Assembly: GCF_000013745.1 (NCBI RefSeq)
Contig: NC_007925.1
Location: 3,348,001 to 3,412,000, forward strand
DNA length: 64,000 nt
DNA from: Rhodopseudomonas_A palustris_F
GTDB lineage: Bacteria > Pseudomonadota > Alphaproteobacteria > Rhizobiales > Xanthobacteraceae
Direction of reading: 5' to 3'
A model generated the notes under the pieces. The model saw only the letters and a list, made by a program, of their open reading frames with translations. It had not been told where the DNA came from and made no database searches. This document shows, piece after piece, positions 45,938-55,093 of this stretch. The first letter of the stretch is position 1, and each line of letters starts with the position of its first letter. Made by a program: the position numbers and the translations under genes.

Positions 45938-47194
45938 TCAGCATTCCCCCTTGCCGCCCATAAATGCCATCGCCGGCGGCAACAGCGTCGGCGCCCGCTT
46001 TTGACCGTTCACCCAGGCATCGATCATGTCGGCCCATTCCTGGAACATGTGGCGGCGCTGCGGTTCGTACTCTGCCTTGTTATAGACGCCGCGCGACGAA
46101 CGCCCGTCCTCGTGGGCGAGGCATTTCTCGATCCAGTCGCTGTTGAAGCCCATCTCATTCAAGAGCGTCGAGCCAGTCCGGCGCAGGTCGTGGACCGTGA
46201 ACGGCTCCAGCGGCAGCCCCTCCTTCTTCGCCCGCGCCACGACGGCCGTGGTCACGCGATTGAAGGTTGCGCGCGACATGGGGGCGTCGGCGTCATAACG
46301 GGACGGCAGCAAGTAGCGCGAATTGCCGGCGCAGGTCTTGAGCGCAATCAGGATGTCGAGCGACTGCTGCGAGAGATAGACGTTGTGCGCCTTCGACCGC
46401 TTCATGCGCTCCTTCGGAATGGTCCAGACGGCGTTCTCGAAATCCACCTCGTCCCAGGTGGCGTCCTGCAGTTCGCTCTTCCGCACCATGGTGAGCAGGA
46501 TCAGGCGCAGGCCAAGCCGGATGGTCGGCAGCGTCGGCACATGCTCGATCTGCTGTAGCATGATCTTGATCTCGGCCGGCGACAGCGCCCGGTCCTTCGG
46601 CTGGAAGGTTGCGATCGAAGCTGGCCCCACCTCGTCAGCCGGGTTCGGCACCTTCTCTCCGTGCAGGATGGCGAAGGCGAAGATCTGTTTGACGATGTCG
46701 CGGGCGTGGATGGCGGTTGCAGGGGCGCCGCGCTCCTTCACCTTGGCGCAGAGCTGTCGGAGATCGTCCGGCGTCACCTCGGTCAGAAGGCGGTTCTTCC
46801 AGGCAGGGAGAATATCGCGATCGAGGATGGCCTTGCGCATCGAGCGGGTGCTTTCCGCCATGCGCGCTTCCTTGATCCATATGCCGCTCACCGCGCCGAA
46901 GCTGCGCTCCATGGCCTTGCGCCGCTTGTCGCGCTGTTTCTCGTGAGCCGGAGAAAGTCCCTCCGCCACCTGCTTGCGGGCCGCGATGCAGCGCTCACGC
47001 GCTTCGGCGAGCGTGAAGCCATCGGGGCCGTAGGGGCCGATCGTCAGCGTCTCCCGGCGGCCGTTCAGACGGTAGTCGTACCGGAAGGTGATTTGGCCTG
47101 TCGTGGCGACGGAAACGTACATACCGTCACGGTCGGCCACCTTGTATAATTTATCCTTTGGTTTCAGCCTCTTGATGGCCATGTCAGTGAGCAT
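45938..47194 (-). CDS. Tyrosine integrase of the guaA-targeting island
   Basis: The product of about 418 residues starts at ATG 47194 (MLTDMAIKRLKPKDKLY, the usual opening of P4-type integrases); an in-frame extension to 47266 is encoded by the arm-site repeats and is less likely. Domains: arm-binding N-terminus about 1-90, core-binding about 100-200, catalytic about 210-380 with TMVRKSEL, VHDLRRTGST and CLAHEDGRSSRGVYNKAEY, so the R, H-x-x-R, H and Y are all present. It lies about 320 bases past the guaA stop and in the same orientation, which fits an element inserted in the guaA 3' end. The gene looks intact. Confidence 0.92.
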   Translation of the reverse strand: MLTDMAIKRLKPKDKLYKVADRDGMYVSVATTGQITFRYDYRLNGRRETLTIGPYGPDGFTLAEARERCIAARKQVAEGLSPAHEKQRDKRRKAMERSFGAVSGIWIKEARMAESTRSMRKAILDRDILPAWKNRLLTEVTPDDLRQLCAKVKERGAPATAIHARDIVKQIFAFAILHGEKVPNPADEVGPASIATFQPKDRALSPAEIKIMLQQIEHVPTLPTIRLGLRLILLTMVRKSELQDATWDEVDFENAVWTIPKERMKRSKAHNVYLSQQSLDILIALKTCAGNSRYLLPSRYDADAPMSRATFNRVTTAVVARAKKEGLPLEPFTVHDLRRTGSTLLNEMGFNSDWIEKCLAHEDGRSSRGVYNKAEYEPQRRHMFQEWADMIDAWVNGQKRAPTLLPPAMAFMGGKGEC

Positions 47195-47242
47195 GGGGAC
47201 GGCCTCGTTGACGATCGAAAACGCCTTTTTCGAGGTCAATTT

Positions 47243-47396
47243 TACCGTCAAATTCGATACCGTCAATCGATGATAATAATCATTATATATCAGTCTATTA
47301 GACTGAATTTTGGCGGATAGCTTTGGATTTTTGCCTGACGGTAGGGCTAAAATCCAGCTGACGGCGAAAAACGCATACCGTCGCGCGCACCGTCAG
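47243..47396. repeat. Cluster of ACCGTCA repeats, candidate integrase arm sites
   Basis: TACCGTCA occurs at 47243-47250 and 47258-47265; TACCGTCAG on the minus strand at 47335-47343; variants at 47358-47366, 47376-47383 (TACCGTCG) and 47388-47396 (CACCGTCAG). The same word occurs twice at the far island end (29904-29924). Integrases bind such repeats through their N-terminal domain. Confidence 0.6.
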
Positions 47397-47510
47397 AGCC
47401 CATCGCTTAAGGGCGATAGGCTCCGATAGTGAATGCTTGACTTTTTGTTTGATTTCAGCTAGTTATGAAGATATGGCGATAGTTCACGAAGCGCCGCGAA
47501 CCACATCATT

Positions 47511-47525
47511 TCATTCCCACTCAAT
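47511..47525 (+). other. Putative right attachment site within guaA 3' end
   Basis: TCATTCCCACTCAAT overlaps the guaA stop codon and the codons for IEW-E. It matches the sequence at 29828-29842 in 13 of 15 bases and in the same orientation. The exact crossover point cannot be read from sequence alone. Confidence 0.72.
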
Positions 47526-49118
47526 CGTCCCCGGCGGCTTGCTCGTGATATCATACACCACGCGGTTGACGCCCTTGACCTCGTTGATGATCCGGGTCGC
47601 GGCGGCGCCGAGGAAGCTCATCTCGAAGCCGTAGAAGTCCGCGGTCATGCCGTCGGTCGAGGTCACCGCGCGCAGCCCGACGACGTATTCATAGGTGCGG
47701 CCGTCGCCCATCACGCCGACGGTCTTGACGGGGAGTAGCACCGCGAAGGCCTGCCAGATTTTGTCGTAGAGTCCGGCCTTGCGGATCTGGTCGATATAGA
47801 CCGCGTCGGCGTTGCGCAAAATCTCCAGCTTCTCCGCGGTGATCTCGCCGGGGCAGCGGATCGCAAGGCCAGGTCCGGGGAACGGATGGCGGCCGACGAA
47901 CACTTCGGGAAGCCCGAGTTCGCGGCCGAGCACGCGCACCTCGTCCTTGAACAATTCGCGCAGCGGCTCGACCAGCTGCATGTTCATGCGTTCCGGCAGG
48001 CCGCCGACATTGTGGTGTGACTTGATCGTCACCGACGGGCCGCCGGTGAACGACACGCTCTCGATCACGTCGGGATAGAGGGTTCCTTGCGCCAGGAAAT
48101 CGGCGCCGCCGATCATCTTGGCCTCGCCTTCGAACACGTTGATGAACAGCCGGCCGATGGTCTTGCGCTTCAATTCCGGATCGCTGACGCCCTCGAGTTC
48201 GCCGAGAAACAGTTTGGCGGCGTCCACATGCACCAAGGGGATGTTGTAGTGGTGGCGGAACAGGTCGACGACGGTCTTGCCCTCGTCCTTGCGCAGCAGG
48301 CCGTGGTCGACGAACACGCACGTCAGCTGATCGCCGATCGCCTCATGGATCAGCACCGCGGCAACCGCGCTATCAACGCCGCCGGAAAGCCCGCAGATCA
48401 CCTTGCCGCTGCCGACCTGGGCGCGGATCTTCTCGATCGCCTCCTCGCGAAACGCACGCATGGTCCAGTCGCCCTTGAGGCCTGCGACCTTGCGCACGAA
48501 GTTGCGGATCAGCTTGGCGCCGTCCGGGGTGTGCACCACCTCGGGGTGAAACTGCATGGCGTAGAACTTGCGAGCGTCGTCGGCGATCACCGAGATCGGC
48601 GAGCCCGCCGCCTTCGCCACGCCGCGGAAACCCTCCGGCAATTGCGTGACGCGGTCGCCATGGCTCATCCAGACGTCGTATTTTCCGCCCTTCTCCCAGA
48701 CGCCGTCGAACAGCGCGCAATCGTCGGTGATCTCGATCTGGGCGCGGCCGAATTCGCGGTGATGGCCGCCTTCCACGATGCCGCCGAGCTGCTTGGCCAG
48801 CGTCTGCTCGCCGTAGCAGATGCCGAGGATCGGCACGCCGGCGGTGAGGATCGATAGCGGCGCTTGCGGGGCATCGTCGTCCAGCACCGAGGCTGGGCCG
48901 CCGGACAGGATCACCGCCTTCGGCTTCATCGCAGCAAAGGCGGCTTCGGCCTTGTTGAACGGCACGATCTCGGAATAGACGCCCTCTTCGCGCACCCGTC
49001 GCGCGATCAGCTGCGTCACCTGGGAGCCGAAATCGACGATCAGGATCTTGTCATGCGCCGCGGCGACATGCGGCGACGGATCGACGGGCGAAGCGGAGGT
49101 TTTGCTGGGTGCTGTCAT
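47511..49118 (-). CDS. guaA: GMP synthase (glutamine-hydrolysing)
   Basis: Converts XMP to GMP using ATP and glutamine. The 535 residues hold a class I amidotransferase domain (nucleophile in GICYGEQ, His in QFHPEV) and an ATP-pyrophosphatase domain with GLSGGVDSAV, followed by the dimerisation domain ending in GTIEWE. Full length, as usual. The last codons double as the island attachment site: the terminal 15 bases recur at 29828. The reading frame therefore survived integration. It shares its orientation with rsmB and guaB. Confidence 0.98.
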   Translation of the reverse strand: MTAPSKTSASPVDPSPHVAAAHDKILIVDFGSQVTQLIARRVREEGVYSEIVPFNKAEAAFAAMKPKAVILSGGPASVLDDDAPQAPLSILTAGVPILGICYGEQTLAKQLGGIVEGGHHREFGRAQIEITDDCALFDGVWEKGGKYDVWMSHGDRVTQLPEGFRGVAKAAGSPISVIADDARKFYAMQFHPEVVHTPDGAKLIRNFVRKVAGLKGDWTMRAFREEAIEKIRAQVGSGKVICGLSGGVDSAVAAVLIHEAIGDQLTCVFVDHGLLRKDEGKTVVDLFRHHYNIPLVHVDAAKLFLGELEGVSDPELKRKTIGRLFINVFEGEAKMIGGADFLAQGTLYPDVIESVSFTGGPSVTIKSHHNVGGLPERMNMQLVEPLRELFKDEVRVLGRELGLPEVFVGRHPFPGPGLAIRCPGEITAEKLEILRNADAVYIDQIRKAGLYDKIWQAFAVLLPVKTVGVMGDGRTYEYVVGLRAVTSTDGMTADFYGFEMSFLGAAATRIINEVKGVNRVVYDITSKPPGTIEWE

Positions 49119-49186
49119 GGCAGGGAATTACGCGATGGGGGGCCCGCTCGCAACCCGAAAAGCCGGCCCGCGCCCATAGGAACCGT

Positions 49187-49316
49187 GTCCCGGACCCGAT
49201 GCAGCACGCGGTGCTGCTTCGCAGATCCGGGACCCCGGTTCTGCGCCGTCAAAGCCACCGGGGCCCCAGATCAGCAGCGCACCACGCCGCAAGGGCGACG
49301 CGCTGCTGATCCGGGG
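49187..49316. repeat. Two palindromic REP-like units between rsmB and guaA
   Basis: Unit one, 49187-49233: outer arms GTCCCGGA/TCCGGGAC and inner arms GCAGCAC/GTGCTGC. Unit two, 49264-49316: arms GATCAGCAGCGC and GCGCTGCTGATC bordered by CCCC and GGGG. They fill most of the 240-base gap and could fold in RNA as stop or stability elements. Confidence 0.75.
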
Positions 49317-49358
49317 AACACCAAACATGAACCGCAGAGATGTAGGCTGACCGCCCTC

Positions 49359-50660
49359 TCACCCCGCCTTCTTCATCACGCTGACGAAAAATCCGTCGGT
49401 GCCGGTGCGGCGCGGGGTCATCAATAGCCCCTGCTCGGAGACCAGCGCCGCGGCGAGGAACGCCTCGGCCTTGTCCCACAGCACCGCTGCGGTCTGTTCC
49501 AGCGGGACCACCGCGAATTCCGGATGCCGCGCCATGAAGGCTGCGATCTGCGCGCCGTTTTCCTGACCCAACACCGAGCAGGTGACGTAGGTAATCCGCC
49601 CGCCCGGCTTGACCAGCGGCACCGCGCGGTCGAGCACCGCGACCTGGTCCTTCAGCCGCACCTCGAGCGCGCCCGGCCGCATCCGCCATTTGGCGTCGGG
49701 ATTGCGGCGCCAGGTGCCGGTTCCGGTGCACGGCGCGTCGATCAGCACCAGATCGGCGGAGCCGCTGATGTCGCTCAAGGTGTCGTTCGGGCCCTTCGGG
49801 GTGCGAATGTCGCAATTGTGCACGCCCGCGCGCGACAGCCGTTCGTAGATCGGCGCCAGCTGCCGCTTGTCGTGATCCGTGGCGATCAGCCGGCCCTTGC
49901 CCTGCATCATCGCCGCCAGCGCCAAAGTCTTGCCGCCGGCGCCGGCGCACAGATCGATCACCTGCTCGCCGGGCTTGGCGCCGGACAACAGCGCCGCGAG
50001 CTGCGAGCCCTCGTCCTGCACCTCGATGCCGCCCTTGATGAAATCCTCCTCGGAGTGGATGCCGGGATTGCGGGCGTCGGCGCCGAGTTCGATCCGCAGC
50101 CCGAGCGGCGACCACGGCGTCGCCTTGGCGCCGAGATGCGCCAATGACCCCAGCACCTTGTCGCGCTTGGCCTTCAGCGTATTGACCCGCAGGTCGAGCG
50201 GGGCGCGGCTGGCCATCGCGGTGGCCTCGGCGACGCGGTCGTCGCCGAACACCGCGGCGAGTTCGCCGTCGAGCCATTCCGGATAATCGCCGGCGACATG
50301 CGGCGGGGCGTCGTCCAGCGTGCGCGAAGTCAGCGCCGTCTGCTCTGCCTCGCTGAGCGGCTCCGGCGCAAAACGGCCGCCGTCGCACAGTGCGGCGATC
50401 GCTTCGGCTTCGAGACCACGCTCGAGCTTCAGCATGCCGAGCACCCGGGCGCGCGGGGTGTCGCTGTCCATGATCCAGGCGCTGGAGGCCCGGCGGCGCA
50501 GCACGTCCCAGGTCAGGCCGGCGATCGCGGCGCGATCGCCGGAGCCGGCATAGCGGTGCGCGGTGCCCCATTCTTTCAGCGCTTTCGCCGCGGGAACGCG
50601 CTGGCTGTCGATCGCGTCGATCAATTCGATGGCTGCGGACAGCCGTGCGGCAGGAGTCAT
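49359..50660 (-). CDS. rsmB: RsmB-type 16S rRNA (cytosine-5) methyltransferase, NOL1/NOP2/sun family
   Basis: This 433-residue protein has an N-terminal NusB-like helical region and a C-terminal SAM methyltransferase. The SAM site is LCAGAGGKTLALA; the two catalytic Cys sit in DAPCTGTGTWRRNPD and TYVTCSVLGQEN. Members methylate a cytosine of 16S rRNA (position 967 in E. coli). The exact target here is inferred. It is followed by the repeat region and guaA on the same strand, with the MAPEG gene just upstream. Confidence 0.9.
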   Translation of the reverse strand: MTPAARLSAAIELIDAIDSQRVPAAKALKEWGTAHRYAGSGDRAAIAGLTWDVLRRRASSAWIMDSDTPRARVLGMLKLERGLEAEAIAALCDGGRFAPEPLSEAEQTALTSRTLDDAPPHVAGDYPEWLDGELAAVFGDDRVAEATAMASRAPLDLRVNTLKAKRDKVLGSLAHLGAKATPWSPLGLRIELGADARNPGIHSEEDFIKGGIEVQDEGSQLAALLSGAKPGEQVIDLCAGAGGKTLALAAMMQGKGRLIATDHDKRQLAPIYERLSRAGVHNCDIRTPKGPNDTLSDISGSADLVLIDAPCTGTGTWRRNPDAKWRMRPGALEVRLKDQVAVLDRAVPLVKPGGRITYVTCSVLGQENGAQIAAFMARHPEFAVVPLEQTAAVLWDKAEAFLAAALVSEQGLLMTPRRTGTDGFFVSVMKKAG

Positions 50661-50695
50661 TGCAAACTTTCAAATTCAGGAGGCGCCGAGCGTTA

Positions 50696-51067
50696 TCAGA
50701 TCAGCAGCAGGATTCGCAGTGCGAAATAGACCCACATCGCCAACAGCACCAGAGCGCCGGACAAATACGCCGGCGAGCGCAAGCCCGCCGCACCGGAGGA
50801 CACCACCACTCCGGCATGGGCCAGCCGCGTCACCACGAAGACCCAGGACAGCATGACCAGCACCAGATCGATCCGCCGCAGCGGCAGTCCGATCGCGATC
50901 AGCACATAGAACAGCACCGCCAGTTGCATCGGATCGACGGTCGGCTCGGTCGTTGCTGCGATCGTGTCGCCGCGCGCGCCGAGCGATCCCCGCCCCGACC
51001 ACAACAGCATCGCCAGGGTGAGCGCCACCAGCATGAATACCGGCAGCAGAACCATCTGAACTGACAT
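50696..51067 (-). CDS. MAPEG-family membrane protein
   Basis: From ATG 51067 the product has 123 residues and about four hydrophobic segments (near 2-22, 48-70, 72-90, 100-120). The phrase RIDLVLVMLSWVFVVTRLAHAG carries the conserved R of the MAPEG family. Bacterial members are of unknown role. The frame continues upstream for 80 codons without family similarity, so I chose the internal ATG. It lies 35 bases from the rsmB start. Confidence 0.75.
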   Translation of the reverse strand: MSVQMVLLPVFMLVALTLAMLLWSGRGSLGARGDTIAATTEPTVDPMQLAVLFYVLIAIGLPLRRIDLVLVMLSWVFVVTRLAHAGVVVSSGAAGLRSPAYLSGALVLLAMWVYFALRILLLI

Positions 51068-51423
51068 GACGACCTTCCAGGCGGCGGCTGCGCTGCCCGT
51101 ATAGCGAGCCACCCATCCAATGACAATGAACCCCGCCGACGCGGCGCAAGCTTCGGCAGGGTCACAACCACCCATCGCGGAGCGGGTTCCGTTGCAGGCG
51201 CTCAGAGCCGCGGCGCGCGCCTCCGGACGGCGATCATACACAAGCCTGTCGAGCGGATCAGCGGCGGGCGAGCCGCGCTCAGCCGAAGCGGCGCACGCGG
51301 TCGCCATGACGCTTCATTATTTCCGCAATGGCTATCCTGCCTTGTCCGCGATCCGCGATCGGATGATCTGAAAGCTCGGGCACGCTCGCGCTCGGCGATG
51401 CGCGCCCGAGCGTTGCAGGGTGA
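51068..51423. other. Intergenic region, no supported gene
   Basis: About 356 bases. Both strands carry open frames of 60-80 codons with no recognisable product and no clear ribosome site. The upstream continuation of the MAPEG frame runs through it. Confidence 0.4.
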
Positions 51424-51708
51424 TTACTTGGTGCCGGAGACGCAGCAGACGCTGTCTTTCGCCGCCGGCGCCGGATTCTTCAGCCAGCAATGCGGCATCT
51501 GGCCTTGCCCGGCGCTGCGGACGAAGGTCCAGGCCATGCAACTGGAGTTGGCCTGGCAGGCGCCCTGGCAGTTTTCCGGCAGGCTGTTCGCCGGCAGCAC
51601 GAAGTTGGCGATGTCGGCACCCATGCGGTCCTTGCCATACTCGACGGTTTGGCCGAAGGCCGGTGCAATCAACAAAGCAAGCGCAGAAACAATCAACGGG
51701 ATCTTCAT
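51424..51708 (-). CDS. Small secreted PAN/apple-domain protein
   Basis: 94 residues from ATG 51708, with GGAGGG seven bases upstream. A signal peptide (MKIPLIVSALALLIAPAFG) is followed by a PAN-like domain with Cys in ENCQGACQANSSCMAW and HCW, plus a final CC pair, giving six Cys for three disulphides. The domain usually binds protein or carbohydrate. Role unknown. Confidence 0.75.
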   Translation of the reverse strand: MKIPLIVSALALLIAPAFGQTVEYGKDRMGADIANFVLPANSLPENCQGACQANSSCMAWTFVRSAGQGQMPHCWLKNPAPAAKDSVCCVSGTK

Positions 51709-51828
51709 TTCACAACCCTCCAATGCATCGGTGGATAATGCTCGCTATAGTAGTATATTTTAGAAAATACGACTTGCAACCCGGACGATTAAATAGTTTC
51801 GCCACGACTCTTAGATGAGGCCTGACCA

Positions 51829-52263
51829 TCAAGCCGACGCTTCGGCGCGGACCGGCGACTGGTCGCCTGCGCGAGCTACGCTGTGCAGATCGCCGGATCG
51901 ATCGCCTGGCTGCTCGCCGGCGGTGACAACCTGCCGCTGCTGCTGGCCGGCGTGGTGCTGTTCGGCGCCGGGATCGGCAACGCCACTTCGCTGCCGCCGC
52001 TGATCGCCCAGGTCGAGTTCGCGCCAAGCGACGTATCGCGCGTGGTGCCGCTGATCGTCGCCATCGCGCAGGCGAGCTATGCCTTCGCTCCGGCGGCGTT
52101 CGGACTGTTGCGCGAGTTTGCGCCAAGCGCGACGGCGGCGGGTGCCGCGCCCGCGCTGTTCATCGCCGCGGCCCTGATCCAGACGCTGGCGATCGGCGCC
52201 TTGCTCGCCGGACGCCGATGCCGCAGCTCAGGCGACGCGCGCGGACATCGCGCCGCCGCCTGA
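51829..52263 (+). pseudogene. C-terminal remnant of an MFS transporter
   Basis: About 140 codons encode four hydrophobic helices with GAGIGNATSLPPLIAQVEF and QASYAFAPAAFGLLR, resembling the last third of a 12-helix MFS permease. There is no start or N-terminal part upstream; the preceding bases are out of frame or unrelated. The stop is at about 52263. Confidence 0.65.
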
Positions 52264-52274
52264 GCATTGACGTC

Positions 52275-53309
52275 TCAGCTGTTGTCCGGCCCGACCCGCA
52301 CCAACTGCTTGCCAAAATTGGCGCCCTTCAACAGCCCGATGAAGGCCTCGGGCGCGCTCGCCAGTCCTTCGGTGACGAATTCGCGGTGCTTGATCTTGCC
52401 GTCGCGCAGCCAATGCGACATGTCGCGCAGGAAATCGCCGTGCAACGCGGCAAAATCCGACACGATGAAGCCGCGGAAATTCAGCCGCTTCACCAGGATC
52501 GCCCGCATGATCGAATTGGCCCATTTCGGCGTCGGCGTGTCGCCATCGTAGATCGTGTTGTAGTCGGCGATCAGCCCGCACACCGGGATCCGCGCGAACG
52601 GATTGAGCCGCGGAAACACCGCCTCGAACACCGCGCCGCCGACATTCTCGAAATACACGTCGATGCCTTTCGGGCAGGCCTCTTTGAGCCTGGCGGCGAG
52701 ATCGGGTTCGCGATGGTCGAGGCAGGCGTCGAAGCCGAGTTCGTTGACCACGTAGTCGCATTTCTCACGGCCGCCGGCGATGCCGACCGCGTGCGCGCCC
52801 TTGATCCTGGCGATCTGCCCCACCGCGGAGCCGACCGCGCCGGAGGCGGCTGCGACCACCACGGTCTCGCCGGCCTTGGGCTTGCCGATTTCGAGAAGCC
52901 CGGTGTAGGCGGTCATGCCGGGCATGCCGAGCACGCCGACCGCGGTGGAGATCGGCGCCAGTTTCGGATCGACCTTGCGCAGCCCCTTGCCGTCGGACAG
53001 CGCGTGGCTCTGCCAGCCGGAATGCGCCAGCACGAAATCGCCCTTGGCGAAGCCAGGATGGTGCGAGGCGATCACCTCGGCCACGGTGCCGCCGTCCATC
53101 ACGCCATCGACCGGCACCGGCGCCGCATAGGACGGCCCGTCGCTCATCCGGCCGCGCATATAGGGATCGAGCGACAGATAGATGGTGCGCAGCAGCAGCT
53201 GGCCGTCTCCGGGCGTCGGCACCGGAAATCCCTCAAGGCGGAAATTCGCCGGTGTCGGCTCGCCCTGCGGACGGGAGGCCAGGACGATGCGGGAAGCGGA
53301 TTGGGACAT
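52275..53309 (-). CDS. NADP-dependent alkenal/one oxidoreductase, MDR superfamily
   Basis: 344 residues of the leukotriene B4 12-hydroxydehydrogenase/CurA type. N-terminal GroES-like part with LSLDPYMRGRM, then the nucleotide-binding motif AASGAVGSAVGQIA and a later block DVYFENVGG. The Tyr in YNTIYDG is also typical. It lacks the zinc ligands of alcohol dehydrogenases. The reaction is reduction of a conjugated double bond with NADPH; the natural substrate is unknown. It stands alone. Confidence 0.9.
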   Translation of the reverse strand: MSQSASRIVLASRPQGEPTPANFRLEGFPVPTPGDGQLLLRTIYLSLDPYMRGRMSDGPSYAAPVPVDGVMDGGTVAEVIASHHPGFAKGDFVLAHSGWQSHALSDGKGLRKVDPKLAPISTAVGVLGMPGMTAYTGLLEIGKPKAGETVVVAAASGAVGSAVGQIARIKGAHAVGIAGGREKCDYVVNELGFDACLDHREPDLAARLKEACPKGIDVYFENVGGAVFEAVFPRLNPFARIPVCGLIADYNTIYDGDTPTPKWANSIMRAILVKRLNFRGFIVSDFAALHGDFLRDMSHWLRDGKIKHREFVTEGLASAPEAFIGLLKGANFGKQLVRVGPDNS

Positions 53310-53369
53310 GACGGTTTCCTCGGTTTCTTGTTGTAGCGCGCAATGTCTAACCGAGGATCGCGACGATAG

Positions 53370-53960
53370 CTATTCAGCAGCGCCGCTTTCGCCGGCCGCG
53401 GCCGCCGCGGCCCGGCTGTGTTTCGGATACCAGGTGGTGAATTTGCTCGCGGCCACCATCGCCGCGACGATGATGCTGATCCCAACCCAGTGCGGCCAAG
53501 TGGTCAGATAGAGCAGGATCAGGTCGGCGCCGACCACGACCGCAAAGGCCAACGCCCACACCGCGGTGATGAGATAGTTGCTGCGCACGAAGGACGGGTT
53601 GGCCCACCGCTCCTTCTCAGTATGCTCGCGGGCATATTGCAAGGTGAACGGCTTGCCGATGGCGATCGACACCAGGACGATCAGCAGCAATCCGCCGTCG
53701 ACCCGCAGCCGCACGCCCATCAGCGACCAGTCCGGATTGCCCAGCGACGCGTACAGCGCCATGCCGCCGAACAGCAGCGCGGTGCCGAGGTCGAGGATCT
53801 TCGGCGTTTCGCGGCGGATCACCACACCACGGATCAGCAGCGCCAGCGCCACCAGCGCCGCGGCGATCAGGCCTTCGGTGGCGCCGCCGAACCGGTCGAC
53901 CAGGGCGAACACGAAGAACGGCGCCAGAGCGAGCAGAATTCCCATTTGCTTTCCAATCAA
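53370..53960 (-). CDS. Conserved inner-membrane protein of unknown function
   Basis: 196 residues, with hydrophobic segments near 5-20, 28-48, 58-72, 86-104, 130-150 and 155-178. No catalytic motif was recognised. A short charged loop (QYAREHTEKERWANPSF) divides the two halves; an Ala-rich tail ends the protein. A second ATG five codons in (53945) is an equal choice of start. It resembles general transport-accessory proteins but no function can be given. Confidence 0.7.
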   Translation of the reverse strand: MIGKQMGILLALAPFFVFALVDRFGGATEGLIAAALVALALLIRGVVIRRETPKILDLGTALLFGGMALYASLGNPDWSLMGVRLRVDGGLLLIVLVSIAIGKPFTLQYAREHTEKERWANPSFVRSNYLITAVWALAFAVVVGADLILLYLTTWPHWVGISIIVAAMVAASKFTTWYPKHSRAAAAAAGESGAAE

Positions 53961-54413
53961 ATCAAGCCGTAGTGCCCTCCTTAACGCAACTGCGAGATGT
54001 TGCGAAGCGCTTCGGGCGATTGCCTTTAAAATCGGGTAAATCCTCCTACTAACAGGGCGCGACAGAGTAGTTGCCGCGCTGGCGCCGCCTGTTCGGGTGC
54101 CACATGATACCGTCTTTCGCCGGCCTAGCCCTGCCCGCGAGATCCCCGGCGCTCCGCGTCAGGGCCGTCGTCGCTGTCGTCGTATCTGCCGCAATATATC
54201 GTCGACGAAACTCCGGACCCGGCACACACATCCAAGTAGCACCGCGACCGGTCCAGCAGAGACGGCGCGGCGCGTTCAGCGCGGCCCGTGCGGCCAGGCT
54301 GACCTTGGCGCGTTCGTGCGATGGGCCGACGCGCTTCTTGAAGCTGCCTTCAGAAAATCAATCAGCCAGCAATCAACCAGCGCGCCGAACGGCGCACAAC
54401 AGGGACGAACGCC
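53961..54413. other. Intergenic region, no supported gene
   Basis: About 450 bases. Several short frames but none convincing. It would hold the promoter of the dead aldehyde dehydrogenase gene; the ATG at 54414 is preceded by an AGGGACG site. Confidence 0.4.
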
Positions 54414-54987
54414 ATGTATCAGCAAGCCTTGGAGAAGGTTTCCGCGCAGCTGTTGATCCGCGACCGCTATGACAATTTCATCGGCGGGCAATGGGCAAGA
54501 AGTTGTGCGAAGTGCCGCGCTCCTCCGCGGCCGATATCGAACTCGCGCTCGACAACGGCAAGCCGATCCGCGAAACCACTTACGCCGACATGCCGCTGGT
54601 GATCGATCACTGGTGCTATTTCGCCAGCGTGTTGCGGGCGCAGGAAGGCGCGACCTCGGAGATCGACGCTGACACCGTGGCCTATCATTTCCAGGAGCCG
54701 CTCGGCGTGGTCGGGCAGATCATTCCGTGGAATTTCCCGATCCTCATGGCGACCTGGAAACTGGGGCCGGCGCTCGCCGCCGGCAACTGCGTGGTATTGA
54801 AGCCGGCCGAGCAGACCCTGCTCGGCATTCTCGTGGTGATGGAATTGATCGCCGATCTGCTGCCGCCCGGCGTCGTCAACATCGTCAACGGCTTCGGCAT
54901 CGAGGCCGGCAAGCCCTTGGCGCAGAGCAATACCAGAGCACGAAGAACATTCTGGTCAGCTATTCGGCGAAGGCCTTGGGATTTTTC
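54414..54987 (+). pseudogene. NAD-dependent aldehyde dehydrogenase, remnant with several internal deletions
   Basis: Four pieces of an ExaC/AldA-type enzyme (normally about 505 residues) follow in order. First MYQQALEKVSAQ...DNFIGGQW. Then, in another frame, CEVPRSSAADIELALD, which is joined directly to NGKPIRE with some 50 residues missing. The frame continues through the well-kept VGQIIPWNFPILMATWKL and VLKPAEQT to FGIEAGKPLA. Finally, in a third frame, YQSTKNILVSYSAKALGFF is the family's C-terminus. Most of the catalytic half, including the Cys, is gone. The flanks are unrelated, so loss occurred by successive deletions. Confidence 0.85.
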
Positions 54988-55050
54988 CAAAAGGTCGCGG
55001 ATCGAAAGCCGCCAGCGCTGCTCGATGCGTCTCGCAACTACGCGACCGTT

Positions 55051-55093
55051 ATCCCGGGGCACGAGCGGCGTGAGCCGCGAGTGAGCCCGGGAT
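55051..55093. repeat. REP-like palindrome
   Basis: Outer arms ATCCCGGG/CCCGGGAT and inner arms GCGGC/GCCGC around GTGA. It lies just past the aldehyde dehydrogenase remnant. Repeats of this build are common in Bradyrhizobium relatives. Confidence 0.7.
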
